Of a stretch of 64,000 nucleotides of DNA, positions 1 through 7,472 are shown in pieces. The position numbers and the translations under genes are program-made. The notes beneath the pieces were generated by a model that was given only the letters and a program-made list of their open reading frames with translations, had not been told where the DNA came from and did not search any database. Position 1 is the first letter of the stretch. Each line of letters begins with the position of its first letter. Source of the stretch: Curtobacterium sp. VKM Ac-2922 (GTDB lineage Bacteria; Actinomycetota; Actinomycetes; Actinomycetales; Microbacteriaceae); the NCBI RefSeq assembly GCF_022815645.1, contig NZ_JALGRO010000010.1:24283-88282 (forward strand), read 5' to 3'.

Positions 1-2
1 AC

Positions 3-611
3 ACCGCCGGCGGGCCCGGGCTGTGGCAGTTCCTGCAGGAGCCGACGATGCAGGTGTCCGACCTGGCGACGCTGGTCGGGGCGACCGCGGACGCGTGGGC
101 GACGAACGCGCTGCTGTCGACGGTCGGCATCGACGCCGTGCGCGAACGTGCCGAGTCGCTCGGGGTCGAGCGGTCCGCGTTCATCGACCGGGTCCGTGAC
201 CGCCGGGGCCCCGACGACGCCCCGGACGTCGCCGTGGCCGCTGCCGGCGAGCTCAGCTGGGTGATGCGGGGTCTGGCGCTCGGCGAGGTCGTCGACGAAG
301 GCGTGTCGAACCGGGTCCTCGGGTGGCTGTCCCTGGCGACCGACCTCACCCTGGTCGCCGGGGCGTTCGGTCTGGACCCCCTGGCGCACCGGGCGCTCGA
401 CCACGGACTGCAGGCGGTCGCCGTGACGGGCACCGGGCCGGGTGTCCGGTCCGAGGCCGGGGTGCTGCGCGGGCCCGGGTCGAGCGTCAGCTACGCGGTG
501 ACCGTGACGTTCGAGGACGACACGCTCGACCGGCGTCTCGCCGTCGTCGAGGCGCTCCGGACCATGGGCACCGAGGTGCTCGACGCGGTCCACGTGACCG
601 TGACGCGCTGA
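3..611 (+). CDS. Serine hydrolase, class A beta-lactamase-like, 5' truncated by window edge
   Basis: The frame is already open at the left edge, so the N-terminal part with the expected SxxK nucleophile lies outside the window. The remaining 202 residues resemble the C-terminal two thirds of class A beta-lactamase-like serine hydrolases (PF13354). A segment ATADAWATNALL sits where the SDN-type loop and following helix belong, and VTGTGPGVRSEAGV sits where the KTG box and its strand belong. The usual Lys of KTG appears to be Val, so beta-lactam hydrolysis is doubtful. The gene ends in a convergent hairpin shared with the next operon. Family assignment is moderately sure; the activity is not known. 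Confidence 0.7.
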   Translation, partial: TAGGPGLWQFLQEPTMQVSDLATLVGATADAWATNALLSTVGIDAVRERAESLGVERSAFIDRVRDRRGPDDAPDVAVAAAGELSWVMRGLALGEVVDEGVSNRVLGWLSLATDLTLVAGAFGLDPLAHRALDHGLQAVAVTGTGPGVRSEAGVLRGPGSSVSYAVTVTFEDDTLDRRLAVVEALRTMGTEVLDAVHVTVTR

Positions 612-631
612 CCGGACGCGACCACACGCAC

Positions 632-664
632 GAACGCCCCGGCCGGATGTCGGTCGGGGCGTTC
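632..664. terminator. Bidirectional hairpin between convergent genes
   Basis: The arms at 632-645 and 651-664 match at 13 of 14 positions around the loop GATGT. The hairpin sits between the stop of the serine hydrolase (+) and the stop of the small membrane protein gene (-). There is no clear T-run, as is common for actinobacterial terminators. Confidence 0.7.
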
Positions 665-694
665 GTGGCGGAGGCGATCTGGGCCTCCAGGCCG

Positions 695-886
695 TCAGCT
701 GTGCTTCTTGGCGGCCTTCTCGATCTTCTCGCGGAGCTTCTTGCGCGCCTTGCGGGCGTGCGGGTCGTTCCACATCTTGCGGGCGGTCTCGCCCTTGGAC
801 TGCTTGACGACGGTCCGGTTGGACCGCGAGCCGAACCAGAAGCCGATGAGCACGATGGCGGCGATGACGAGCAGACGGTTGCGCAT
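695..886 (-). CDS. Small basic membrane-anchored protein, end of Asp23 operon
   Basis: 63 residues. An N-terminal hydrophobic segment (about residues 4-18, LLVIAAIVLIGFWFG) is followed by a strongly basic tail rich in Lys and Arg that ends EKAAKKHS. This gives one membrane anchor with a charged cytoplasmic extension, similar in layout to YtxH-type proteins although I cannot assign a family. The ATG at 886 is the only start that includes the hydrophobic segment without a long Arg-rich artefact upstream. It follows the four-helix membrane protein by 32 nt and is probably the last gene of the envelope-stress operon. Confidence 0.75.
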   Translation of the reverse strand: MRNRLLVIAAIVLIGFWFGSRSNRTVVKQSKGETARKMWNDPHARKARKKLREKIEKAAKKHS

Positions 887-918
887 GGTGAGTCCCTTCA
901 GTGTCGGATCCCGGCCGG

Positions 919-1341
919 TCAGCCGGTGATCCGTCGTACGAGGTCGGTGATGATCGGCCACACGTCGCCGGCCCGGTCGGCCGAGCCGATCGCGACGGTG
1001 ACGAGCGGGTAGGCCGTCACGGCGAGGGTGACCAGGATCGCGAACACGACCGGTACCCATGCCGCCACGCTCCGTCGCCGGGTCACGGCGAGGATCAGCA
1101 GGGCGAGGACGATGACCCCACCCAGGATCGTCACGAGCGTGACGCGGATGAACGGGAACGGCACGAGTCCCGCGGTGGTGGCGGTGACGCCGGCCAGGAA
1201 CCCGGTCAGCGGCAGGAACGCGCCGACGAACAGCAGCAGGACGGCGAGGATGCCGACGACCGTCGCGATCCAGACGCCGCGGGCGCGCGGCGGACGTTCC
1301 CGGCCGGATCGCATCCCGCGGCGGCCGGACCACACGGTCAT
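919..1341 (-). CDS. Hypothetical membrane protein in Asp23 operon
   Basis: 140 residues. A basic N-terminus (SGRRGMRSGRERPPRARG) is followed by about three to four hydrophobic helices at roughly residues 24-45, 58-85 and 92-115. No family recognised. Its ATG overlaps the stop of the Asp23-LEA gene (ATGA), so the two are translationally coupled. The position suggests a membrane partner of the envelope-stress proteins, which is inference from context only. Confidence 0.75.
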   Translation of the reverse strand: MTVWSGRRGMRSGRERPPRARGVWIATVVGILAVLLLFVGAFLPLTGFLAGVTATTAGLVPFPFIRVTLVTILGGVIVLALLILAVTRRRSVAAWVPVVFAILVTLAVTAYPLVTVAIGSADRAGDVWPIITDLVRRITG

Positions 1342-2513
1342 GCGCGTGCGTCCGTGTCGTGCGCCGTCGCTGCGGCGTCGTGTGCGTCGTGCGCTGCGGC
1401 CTTGGTCGCGTCCGCGGCGTGGGCAGCGGCGTCGGCCAGGTCGTCCGCGGCGCGCTCGGTGGCGTCGACGGCGTCCTCGGCTTGGGGGCTGACGGCGTCT
1501 CGAGCGTCGTCGGCCTTGTCGGCCACGGCCTCCGCGGCGTCGTCGGCCTTCGCCGTCGCGGTGTCGACCGCGTCACCGGTCTTGTCGGCGACGACCTCGG
1601 CGGCGTCCTCGGCCGCGTGGCGTGCGTGCTGGGCCGCCTGCTTCGCAGAGTCGGCTGCGTCCTCGGCGGCGTCAGCGGCCTCGCCGGCAGCATCGGACGC
1701 CCGGTCGAGCGCGTCCGATCCGGCTTCGCGGGCACGGTCGACCGCGTCCGATCCGGCCTCGCGGGCACGGTCCACCGCGTCGGAGCCGGCCTCGCGGGCA
1801 CGGTCCACCGTCTCGGACGCAGAATCGCGCACCTCGGCCGCTGCCGTGCGGGCACGGTCGGCGGTCTCGGACGCGGTGTCGCGCACCTGGTCGAGCGCCT
1901 CGGCGGCGGCCTCGCGGGTCCGGTCGGCGGCGTCACGCATGCGGTCGGCGACGTCGGCCCCGACCTCCTGCGCCTTCGCAGCCGCGTCGGAGGCCGCGGC
2001 CTTGACGTTGTCGGCCGCGTCGGACGCGACGTCCTTGACCCGGTCGGTCGCCTCGGTGGCCTTCTCGCGCACGGTGTCGAGGGCCTCGGAGACCTTCGAC
2101 GGCTCGTCGTCGAACGGGCCGTGCACGTCGGTGACCCGCACGTCGACGGTCGCCGGCTGGCCGACCACCTGCGCGACGGCGTGTGCGACCTGTGCGCGGA
2201 CCTCGTCGGCGACCTTCGTGACGGGCTCGGGGTAGGTGACGACGAGCGACACCTGCACGTCGAGCGTGCCGTCGGCGTCGTCCACCTTGACGCCCAGGGC
2301 GCTGGCGGTCCGGCCGAGTCGGGAGCGGACCTGGTCGGCCGCGCGTTCGAGCACGCCACCCAGGTGGTGCACGCCGTCGACGCCGATCGCGGTGACTGCT
2401 GCGGTGCGTGCTGCGACGGTGAGGGCGCTGGCGTCCTCGGGCAGTGGTTCGGTCAGCGACGCGGGCAGCGCCACATCGGTGACGTGTGTGCGGGCGTGGG
2501 TCTCGTTCTCCAT
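1338..2513 (-). CDS. Asp23 domain fused to a long LEA-like repetitive tail
   Basis: 391 residues from the ATG at 2513, which has GAGGA just upstream. Residues about 15-130 form an Asp23/Gls24-type domain (VAARTAAVTAIGVDGVHHLGG, then a strand-rich part with VQVSLVVTYPEP and ADEVRAQVAHAVAQVVGQ). The rest, about 260 residues, is almost only A, D, K, E, R, T and S in 11-residue periods such as DRAREAGSDAV. This resembles group 3 LEA or apolipoprotein-like amphipathic helices. Three copies are nearly identical in DNA (33-bp units, 1711-1809). LEA-like tails are often linked to desiccation or membrane protection; that role here is inference. The gene lies in the Asp23 operon, downstream of csbD. 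Confidence 0.8.
   Translation of the reverse strand: MENETHARTHVTDVALPASLTEPLPEDASALTVAARTAAVTAIGVDGVHHLGGVLERAADQVRSRLGRTASALGVKVDDADGTLDVQVSLVVTYPEPVTKVADEVRAQVAHAVAQVVGQPATVDVRVTDVHGPFDDEPSKVSEALDTVREKATEATDRVKDVASDAADNVKAAASDAAAKAQEVGADVADRMRDAADRTREAAAEALDQVRDTASETADRARTAAAEVRDSASETVDRAREAGSDAVDRAREAGSDAVDRAREAGSDALDRASDAAGEAADAAEDAADSAKQAAQHARHAAEDAAEVVADKTGDAVDTATAKADDAAEAVADKADDARDAVSPQAEDAVDATERAADDLADAAAHAADATKAAAHDAHDAAATAHDTDARA
1711..1809. repeat. Three 33-bp in-frame tandem repeats in the LEA-like tail
   Basis: Units at 1711-1743, 1744-1776 and 1777-1809 differ by only a few bases. Each encodes one 11-residue period (REAGSDAVDRA type) of the helical tail of the Asp23 fusion protein. 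The near identity suggests recent expansion of the tail. Confidence 0.85.
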
Positions 2514-2588
2514 GATGTCCTCCTCGGTCCGGACAGGAGACGACGGGGCACCCGCTGGCGGATGCCCCGTCGTCGTCACTGCAGCTGC

Positions 2589-2762
2589 CTAGTTCTTGAA
2601 GACGTCCTTGACGTCCTCGCCCGTCTTCTTGGCGCTCGCGGCGGCCTGGTCCTTCTTGCCCTCGGCGACCTTGGAGTCGTCGTTGGTCGCGTTGCCCAGG
2701 GCCTCCTTGGCCTTGCCGGCGATGTCCTGAGCAGCGTTCTTGATCTTGTCGTCGAGACCCAT
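2589..2762 (-). CDS. CsbD family stress protein
   Basis: 57 residues beginning MGLDDKIKNAAQDIAGKAKE, with the typical CsbD pattern of a short charged helical protein: Ala/Lys/Asp rich, and the later segment VAEGKKDQAAASAKK. The ATG at 2762 has GGAAGGAACC upstream as ribosome binding site. CsbD proteins are general-stress proteins of unknown biochemical role (in Bacillus under sigma B). It lies between the AmaP-like gene and the Asp23-LEA gene in the same direction, consistent with one stress regulon. Confidence 0.85.
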   Translation of the reverse strand: MGLDDKIKNAAQDIAGKAKEALGNATNDDSKVAEGKKDQAAASAKKTGEDVKDVFKN

Positions 2763-2855
2763 GGTGGGTTCCTTCCGTCGGTCGGGCTGGTTGCCCGGTG
2801 TGTCAGATGAGGGTGGGGTGGGCCGGGAGGCCCGGGGTGCGTCCGATGACCGGTG

Positions 2856-3419
2856 TCAGTGGACGCGGACCGACTTCGCCAGCGCGGAGCGGGTCCCGCC
2901 GGTCAGGTGCACGAGCACCGGAACGGGGCGGCCGAGGGTGCGGTCGAGCACGCTGAGGGCGTGGTCCACTGCGTCGAGCACGGCGACCGCGTCGCCGCCG
3001 CGGCGGACCGCGACGCGGATGCGGGCGGCACGCTGCTTCTTGACCTGGTAGACGTCGACCTTCGCGTTGACGACGTCGCCGACACCGCGCAGTTCGTGGT
3101 CCACGACGTCACGGACGAGTGCGACGTTGATGGTGACCGCGTCGTCGCCGGAGCGTTCCCGGACGGCGACGGAGGTACCGCCGCCACCGCGGGTGAAGAC
3201 CCAGAGCAGCGACAGGACGATGACGACGGCGCAGACGACCGCGACGATCCACAGGGATGCCGACGGGACGTCGACGCTCTTGGGGAACGTGATGTACTGC
3301 TTGGTCGCGTCGCGGACCGCCGGCAGCACGCCGGCGCCCATGGCGAGCCCGACCAGGACGGCCACCAGACCCAGGACGAACAGGATGATGCGGTTCATGG
3401 TGCGGTTGCTCTTGGTCAT
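2856..3419 (-). CDS. AmaP-like alkaline shock response membrane anchor protein
   Basis: 187 residues. Two hydrophobic helices (about residues 9-30 and 56-77) enclose a short external loop and are followed by a cytoplasmic Asp23-like domain (DAVTINVALVRDVVDHELRG, then DVYQVKKQRAARIRVAVRRGG). This is the layout of staphylococcal AmaP, which anchors Asp23 to the membrane. The start overlaps the stop of the DUF6286 gene (ATGA). The presence of Asp23, DUF2273 and an AmaP-like protein together matches the core of the staphylococcal asp23 locus. Confidence 0.75.
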   Translation of the reverse strand: MTKSNRTMNRIILFVLGLVAVLVGLAMGAGVLPAVRDATKQYITFPKSVDVPSASLWIVAVVCAVVIVLSLLWVFTRGGGGTSVAVRERSGDDAVTINVALVRDVVDHELRGVGDVVNAKVDVYQVKKQRAARIRVAVRRGGDAVAVLDAVDHALSVLDRTLGRPVPVLVHLTGGTRSALAKSVRVH

Positions 3420-3991
3420 GACAGCGTCCCCTGTTCTGCGACCCGGACCTTGACGCGGCGACCGAAGCGCTCGTCGAGGTGGGAGAGGCGTTCCTGCACG
3501 GCGGACTGCACCGCGGACTCGTTGACGGCCATGCCGGAGACCGGGACGACCCGGACCTCGGTGGTGGTGCCGCGCGAGCTGGCCGAGGTGTTGCCCTCGG
3601 GCACGCCGGCGGCGGAGCTCGCGGCGTTGGCGGCGGTGGCTGCGATGATGCGGGTGTCGATGACGACGGCACCGCGGTCGTGCGGCACCACCGATCGGTG
3701 CTGACGGCCGGGCTTGAGGGCCAGGACGATCAGGACGATGCCCAGGACCACGAGGACGACGGCGATCACCTCGGCGATCGTGACGAACGTGGCATCCGGA
3801 CGGAGTGCCGCGTCCACGGCGGTCTGCGGGTCCGCCAGGAGCGGAGCCGAGCCGACTGCGCGCAGGACCGACTCGGTGCCGATCCAGGCGGCCACCAGGA
3901 CGAGGACCACGAGCGCGATCGACACCGCGGTCGACCGGGAGCTGTGGATGCTCCGGCGACGGATGCGACGCTCGACGCTGTTGTTGCTCAT
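3416..3991 (-). CDS. DUF6286-type membrane protein of Asp23 operon
   Basis: 191 residues from the ATG at 3991 (MSNNSVERRIRRRSIH). A basic N-terminus is followed by two hydrophobic helices (about residues 20-38 and 69-88). A cytoplasmic domain then carries DTRIIAATAANAASSAAGVPEGN and a C-terminal half-site AVQSAVQERLSHLDERFGRR. Actinobacterial asp23 loci commonly carry such a protein, named DUF6286. It is probably a membrane-bound member of the complex. The upstream gene ends 8 nt before this start. Confidence 0.65.
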   Translation of the reverse strand: MSNNSVERRIRRRSIHSSRSTAVSIALVVLVLVAAWIGTESVLRAVGSAPLLADPQTAVDAALRPDATFVTIAEVIAVVLVVLGIVLIVLALKPGRQHRSVVPHDRGAVVIDTRIIAATAANAASSAAGVPEGNTSASSRGTTTEVRVVPVSGMAVNESAVQSAVQERLSHLDERFGRRVKVRVAEQGTLS

Positions 3992-3999
3992 GATGTCTC

Positions 4000-4347
4000 C
4001 TACCGGACTCGGGTGTCGCGCTCGCGCACGATCCCGGTCAGCTCGATGTGGGCACTGCCGACCTGACGGCCGGTGAGGGCGCCCACGCGGTCCTTGACCT
4101 CGGACGCGGCAGCGATCGATCGGCCGACGATGTCGTCGGACGCCGCGATCGGCCCCGTGATGTCGAGGGCGAGGAGGCCACGGTGGTCGCCGAGGGCGAC
4201 GCGGACCTGCTTGGCCGGAGCGCCGAGGCGCTCGGCGGCGACGGCGCGGGCGCACGAGGTCAGGGCCCGCGCCGTGATCTCGACGCGGCCCGGGACGTCC
4301 GAACCACCGATCTCGGCGCGGCCCGGGACGACCGGGCCGCCGGTCAC
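4000..4347 (-). CDS. Short Asp23-like protein
   Basis: 115 residues from the GTG at 4347, which overlaps the stop of the DUF2273 gene (GTGA). The protein reads VTGGPVVPGRAEIGGSD and then an alpha/beta domain (EITARALTSCARAVAAERLG, VRVALGDHRGLLALDITGPI) similar in order to Asp23 but shorter. It lacks membrane segments. I take it as a second soluble Asp23-like subunit; the family match is weaker than for the gene at 4532-4987. Confidence 0.65.
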   Translation of the reverse strand: MTGGPVVPGRAEIGGSDVPGRVEITARALTSCARAVAAERLGAPAKQVRVALGDHRGLLALDITGPIAASDDIVGRSIAAASEVKDRVGALTGRQVGSAHIELTGIVRERDTRVR

Positions 4348-4535
4348 CGGGAGCTCCGGCGTCCGGTCAGCACGTCGGTCAGGGCGCCGCGGTCGATCTT
4401 GCCGGACACGAGGGCTGCGACGAGCGCACCGATCGCACCGAAGACGATGACCAGGACGAAGCCCCAGAACCCGAACTGCAGTGCGACGACTGCCAGGATG
4501 GCGCCGATCAGGGCGCCGCTCAGTGTGTTGCTCAT
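4344..4535 (-). CDS. DUF2273-like small membrane protein
   Basis: 63 residues with a single long or hairpin-like hydrophobic stretch from about residue 6 to 44 (ALIGAILAVVALQFGFWGFV, then a Gly/Ala-rich segment) and a basic end GRRSSR. A small membrane protein next to asp23 is typical of DUF2273 in the staphylococcal asp23 operon. The start overlaps the asp23 stop (ATGA) and its stop overlaps the next start (GTGA), so all three are coupled. Confidence 0.75.
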   Translation of the reverse strand: MSNTLSGALIGAILAVVALQFGFWGFVLVIVFGAIGALVAALVSGKIDRGALTDVLTGRRSSR

Positions 4536-4987
4536 GCGACTCGCGACTCCTTCTTGTCGTCGTCGTTGTCGTCGTCACCCGGGATGTAGACGTCCTGGAC
4601 GGTGACGTTGACCTCGGCGACCTCCATGCCGACGATCTGCTCGAGCGCACGGGCGACCGACGAGCGGACGCCGTCGGCGACCTGCTGCAGCGGCACCGGG
4701 TACTCGGCGACGATCACGATGTCTGCGGCGACCTGCTTCTCGCCGACCTCGACCTTGACGCCCTGGCCCAGGTCACGCTGGCCGATGGCGTCGCGGATGG
4801 CGCCGATGGCGCGGGCTGCGCCGCCGCCGAGTCCGTGCACGCCGTTGACCTCACGGGCGGCGATGCCGGCGACCTTCGAGACGACGGTGTCGTCGATGAC
4901 GGTCTTGCCGGTGGTCGTGCCGGTGGTGTTCTGCGCACGCGTCGCCGGGGTGGCGGTCGTGGCGGTGGTGTTCGTGGTGTCGGCCAT
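4532..4987 (-). CDS. Asp23/Gls24 family envelope stress response protein
   Basis: 151 residues from the ATG at 4987, which has AAGGAG at the right distance. After a Thr/Ala-rich disordered N-terminus (about 30 residues), the Asp23 domain runs to about residue 135: VIDDTVVSKVAGIAAREVNG, then GVKVEVGEKQVAADIVIVAE and QVADGVRSSVARALEQIVGM. An acidic Asp-rich tail follows. It is the first gene of the minus-strand operon. Asp23 proteins form a membrane-associated network under cell-envelope stress in firmicutes; the actinobacterial role is less known. Confidence 0.88.
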   Translation of the reverse strand: MADTTNTTATTATPATRAQNTTGTTTGKTVIDDTVVSKVAGIAAREVNGVHGLGGGAARAIGAIRDAIGQRDLGQGVKVEVGEKQVAADIVIVAEYPVPLQQVADGVRSSVARALEQIVGMEVAEVNVTVQDVYIPGDDDNDDDKKESRVA

Positions 4988-5147
4988 GGGGTCTCCTTCC
5001 GATGTGCCCGCCGGGTGTTCCCAGCGGTTGCTGTTCACGGATGAGACGGGCTGACTCAGAGAGAAGTCACGCCGCCGTCACGCTTCCCAGGGACCTGCCA
5101 GACTCGGGCCGTTCCGCCGCTGGTTTGTCCCCCGGATGCCGGAGGGG

Positions 5148-6344
5148 TCAGTGGTCGACGCGTTTTTCGTCCGCCGCGTTGCGCTCTGCACGTTCCGCGC
5201 GGACATGGCGCACCCGGGCCATCGGGCTGGTTCCGCACTCGGCCTGGAACAGCTGCTGCAGCCGGCGCGGACGTACCCCGGCGGCATCGGCGATGCGCTC
5301 CACGGTGAGTGCCTCGTCGGCGTGGTCCTCGATGAACGACAGGGCTCGGCGGACCCGGGCGGACACGGTGCCGTTCTCCGGCCGGGGGCCTCGTGCCGCG
5401 CGGATGGTCGCGCTGGGGCTCTCGGCGAACCGCTCGCGGTAGGCGGTGGCGAAGCGTCCCGGGTTCGAGAACCCCCACGCGCTCGCGACGTCCGCCACGC
5501 CGCCTTCCCCCACACCGTGCAGCAGGGACCGGCGCGCCTCGTCCAGCCGGTGGTCGCGCAGGAAGCGGCTCGGGGTGACCCCGAGGGTGCGGACGAAGAC
5601 GTCCTGCAGACTGCGTTCGGACAGCCCCGCGGCGTCGGCGATCGCGCGGACGGCCGGCCGCTCGCGCGCGTGCTCCTCGATGAACCGGATCGCGTCGCGC
5701 AGGCGGTTGGCCACGGGGACGTCGTCGCCGCGGTCGCGCAGGGGGAAGGTGTCGAGGACGACGACCGCGAGCCGGCGGTTCAACGCGGTCCGCATGGCGC
5801 CCTGCACGCGGTCGTCCATCAGCGCGGGGCTCAGCTCGCGGATCAGCCGACGCAGGGGCTCGCGGCGGGCGATCACCTCGTCCTGCTGCTCGAACAGCAT
5901 CGGGCCCTCGGGCTGGTGGTACCCGAGCTCGCGCCCGACGCGTCGCAGGAACGCATCCGCCAGGTGCACGCCGTTGTAGATCGTCTCCTCGGACTCGAAC
6001 CGGTACGCCTCGGACGCCGAGGCGATGTACGGCGATCCCGGCCGCACGACACGGACCCGGTCGGCGAAGTGCATCTCGAGGTGTCCCTGTGCGAGCCAGA
6101 AGACGACGTGGTCCTCGCGCGGACCGATCACGCCCGTCCGACGACCGCCCGTGGCGCGCATCGTCCGCAGCGACAGGTCGTCGTCGCCCACGACCAGGTA
6201 CTCGTAGTGCGTGCCCGGCGCGACGTACGTGTCGGACGCGAAGTCCGACCCGCCGTACTCCGAGGTGAAGATCGTGTCGTAGCCCGAGCCGTCGTCGTCC
6301 GTGAACCGCTGCTTGCGGAATCCGTTGCTGGACGACGTGCTCAC
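5148..6344 (-). CDS. AraC family regulator with an additional C-terminal half AraC domain
   Basis: 398 residues, GTG start at 6344. The N-terminal 210 residues resemble an AraC-binding-like-activator sensor domain. A full AraC/XylS DNA-binding domain follows (about 222-318: IADAAGLSERSLQDVFVRTL and VADVASAWGFSNPGRFATAY). After a linker a second start of an AraC domain occurs (about 330-385: RALSFIEDHADEALTVERIA, GVRPRRLQQLFQAECGTSPM) but its second helix-turn-helix is missing. The regulated genes are not evident. It is transcribed toward the asp23 operon with a 160-bp gap. Confidence 0.85.
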   Translation of the reverse strand: MSTSSSNGFRKQRFTDDDGSGYDTIFTSEYGGSDFASDTYVAPGTHYEYLVVGDDDLSLRTMRATGGRRTGVIGPREDHVVFWLAQGHLEMHFADRVRVVRPGSPYIASASEAYRFESEETIYNGVHLADAFLRRVGRELGYHQPEGPMLFEQQDEVIARREPLRRLIRELSPALMDDRVQGAMRTALNRRLAVVVLDTFPLRDRGDDVPVANRLRDAIRFIEEHARERPAVRAIADAAGLSERSLQDVFVRTLGVTPSRFLRDHRLDEARRSLLHGVGEGGVADVASAWGFSNPGRFATAYRERFAESPSATIRAARGPRPENGTVSARVRRALSFIEDHADEALTVERIADAAGVRPRRLQQLFQAECGTSPMARVRHVRAERAERNAADEKRVDH

Positions 6345-6368
6345 ACCGACATCTTCACATCCCGGTCG

Positions 6369-7064
6369 TCAGGATGTCGCCTGTCCCTCGGGAACGAGTG
6401 CCTGGACGGACAGCAGCGTGGCGCCGGACCCGCGGCACGCGGTGTACGCGGTCTCCTTGACGAAGAGCGACTGCTTCGAGCCGGGCGGGTACACGCGGAA
6501 GCCGTCCGGCGACGTCTGGCCGCAGTCCGCCACGTCGTAGTTGCCGGCCTGCCCGATCTTCAGCGGGGCGACGGCCGCCTGACCGCTGGCCAGGGTGACG
6601 GTCGGGTGCGGAGACCCCTGCTCCTGGGTCGCCGCAGCGCCGATCTGGGTGCCGTTGCCCCCGCCGACGAACGAGACGCCCGGCCACCCCTGCAGCGTGC
6701 AGGTCGTGGACCCGGTGTTGGTGAGCACGAGGTGGACGTCCACGCTGCCGGCCGCGCCACCGCCGCCCGGCGCGATGGATCCGGTCAGGTCCCCGGTGGC
6801 GCAGCGACCGGACGCCGAGCCACCCGACGTTCCCGAACCGCCGGACGCCCCGTCCCCGCCGTTCGTCGCGCTGCCCTGCGACGGGGACGGCGCCGACGAT
6901 CCCCCCGTCGGCGATCCCCCCGCCGACGGGGCCGCGGTCACCGTCGTCGTCGCGGTGGCGGTGGGCGTGCCGCCGGTGCTGCCGCCCGACGAGCAGCCGG
7001 CCAGGGCCCCGGCGGCCGCCAGGGCGAGGAGTCCGGTCACGAGTGGTCGTCTGCTGCGGTGCAT
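6369..7064 (-). CDS. DUF4232 domain lipoprotein
   Basis: 231 residues from the ATG at 7064. A basic start (MHRSRRP) precedes a hydrophobic signal and the lipobox LAGC. A low-complexity Thr/Ser/Pro/Gly linker of about 65 residues follows, then a DUF4232 domain: GRCATGDLTGSIAPGG, LVLTNTGSTTCTLQGWPG and VADCGQTSPDGFRVYPPG, with four Cys likely in disulfides. It is exported and anchored by lipid at the outer face of the membrane. Function of DUF4232 proteins is unknown. It is divergent from the SDIPGE-repeat gene. Confidence 0.85.
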   Translation of the reverse strand: MHRSRRPLVTGLLALAAAGALAGCSSGGSTGGTPTATATTTVTAAPSAGGSPTGGSSAPSPSQGSATNGGDGASGGSGTSGGSASGRCATGDLTGSIAPGGGGAAGSVDVHLVLTNTGSTTCTLQGWPGVSFVGGGNGTQIGAAATQEQGSPHPTVTLASGQAAVAPLKIGQAGNYDVADCGQTSPDGFRVYPPGSKQSLFVKETAYTACRGSGATLLSVQALVPEGQATS

Positions 7065-7175
7065 GTCCCACACGAAACCACTTCCACCGCGGTACGTCCG
7101 AGGGCGCACTCAGGGTCCACGAGCACACTCGCGAGCGGACGGCGCAGTGGCCGTCCCAGACCTGGAGGATCCACC

Positions 7176-7472
7176 ATGGCAGGCAAGCACGAGCAGATCC
7201 GCGGCGAATCGGACCGGTCGGACGGTGTCGAGACGCGAGCAGGGGCCTTCACGGACAGCGACATCCCCGGCGAGCCGACGGTGCACTCCGACGAACCGGT
7301 GGGCGAGTTCGTCGGCAGCGACATCCCCGGCGAGGACGTCCCCACGACCACCGGCACCGACGGCGAGTACGTCGAGTCGGACATCCCGGGCGAGAACGAG
7401 CCGCGTCTCTCCGACGAGGTCGGTCACTACGTCGACTCCGGGACCGGCACCGACGACACCGAGAACGGCTAG
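7176..7472 (+). CDS. Small acidic SDIPGE-repeat protein
   Basis: 98 residues, ATG at 7176 preceded by TGGAGGATCC as ribosome binding site. It has no hydrophobic core or signal peptide and is strongly acidic. The motif SDIPGE occurs three times (SDIPGEPT, SDIPGEDV, SDIPGENE). Each copy is preceded by a short segment with an aromatic residue (AFTD, EFVG, EYVE), and a fourth degenerate copy GHYVDSGTG follows. I do not recognise a function; disorder or peptide display to a partner is possible. Its TAG stop lies in a CTAG palindrome that also holds the stop of the convergent NUDIX gene. Confidence 0.8.
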   Translation: MAGKHEQIRGESDRSDGVETRAGAFTDSDIPGEPTVHSDEPVGEFVGSDIPGEDVPTTTGTDGEYVESDIPGENEPRLSDEVGHYVDSGTGTDDTENG

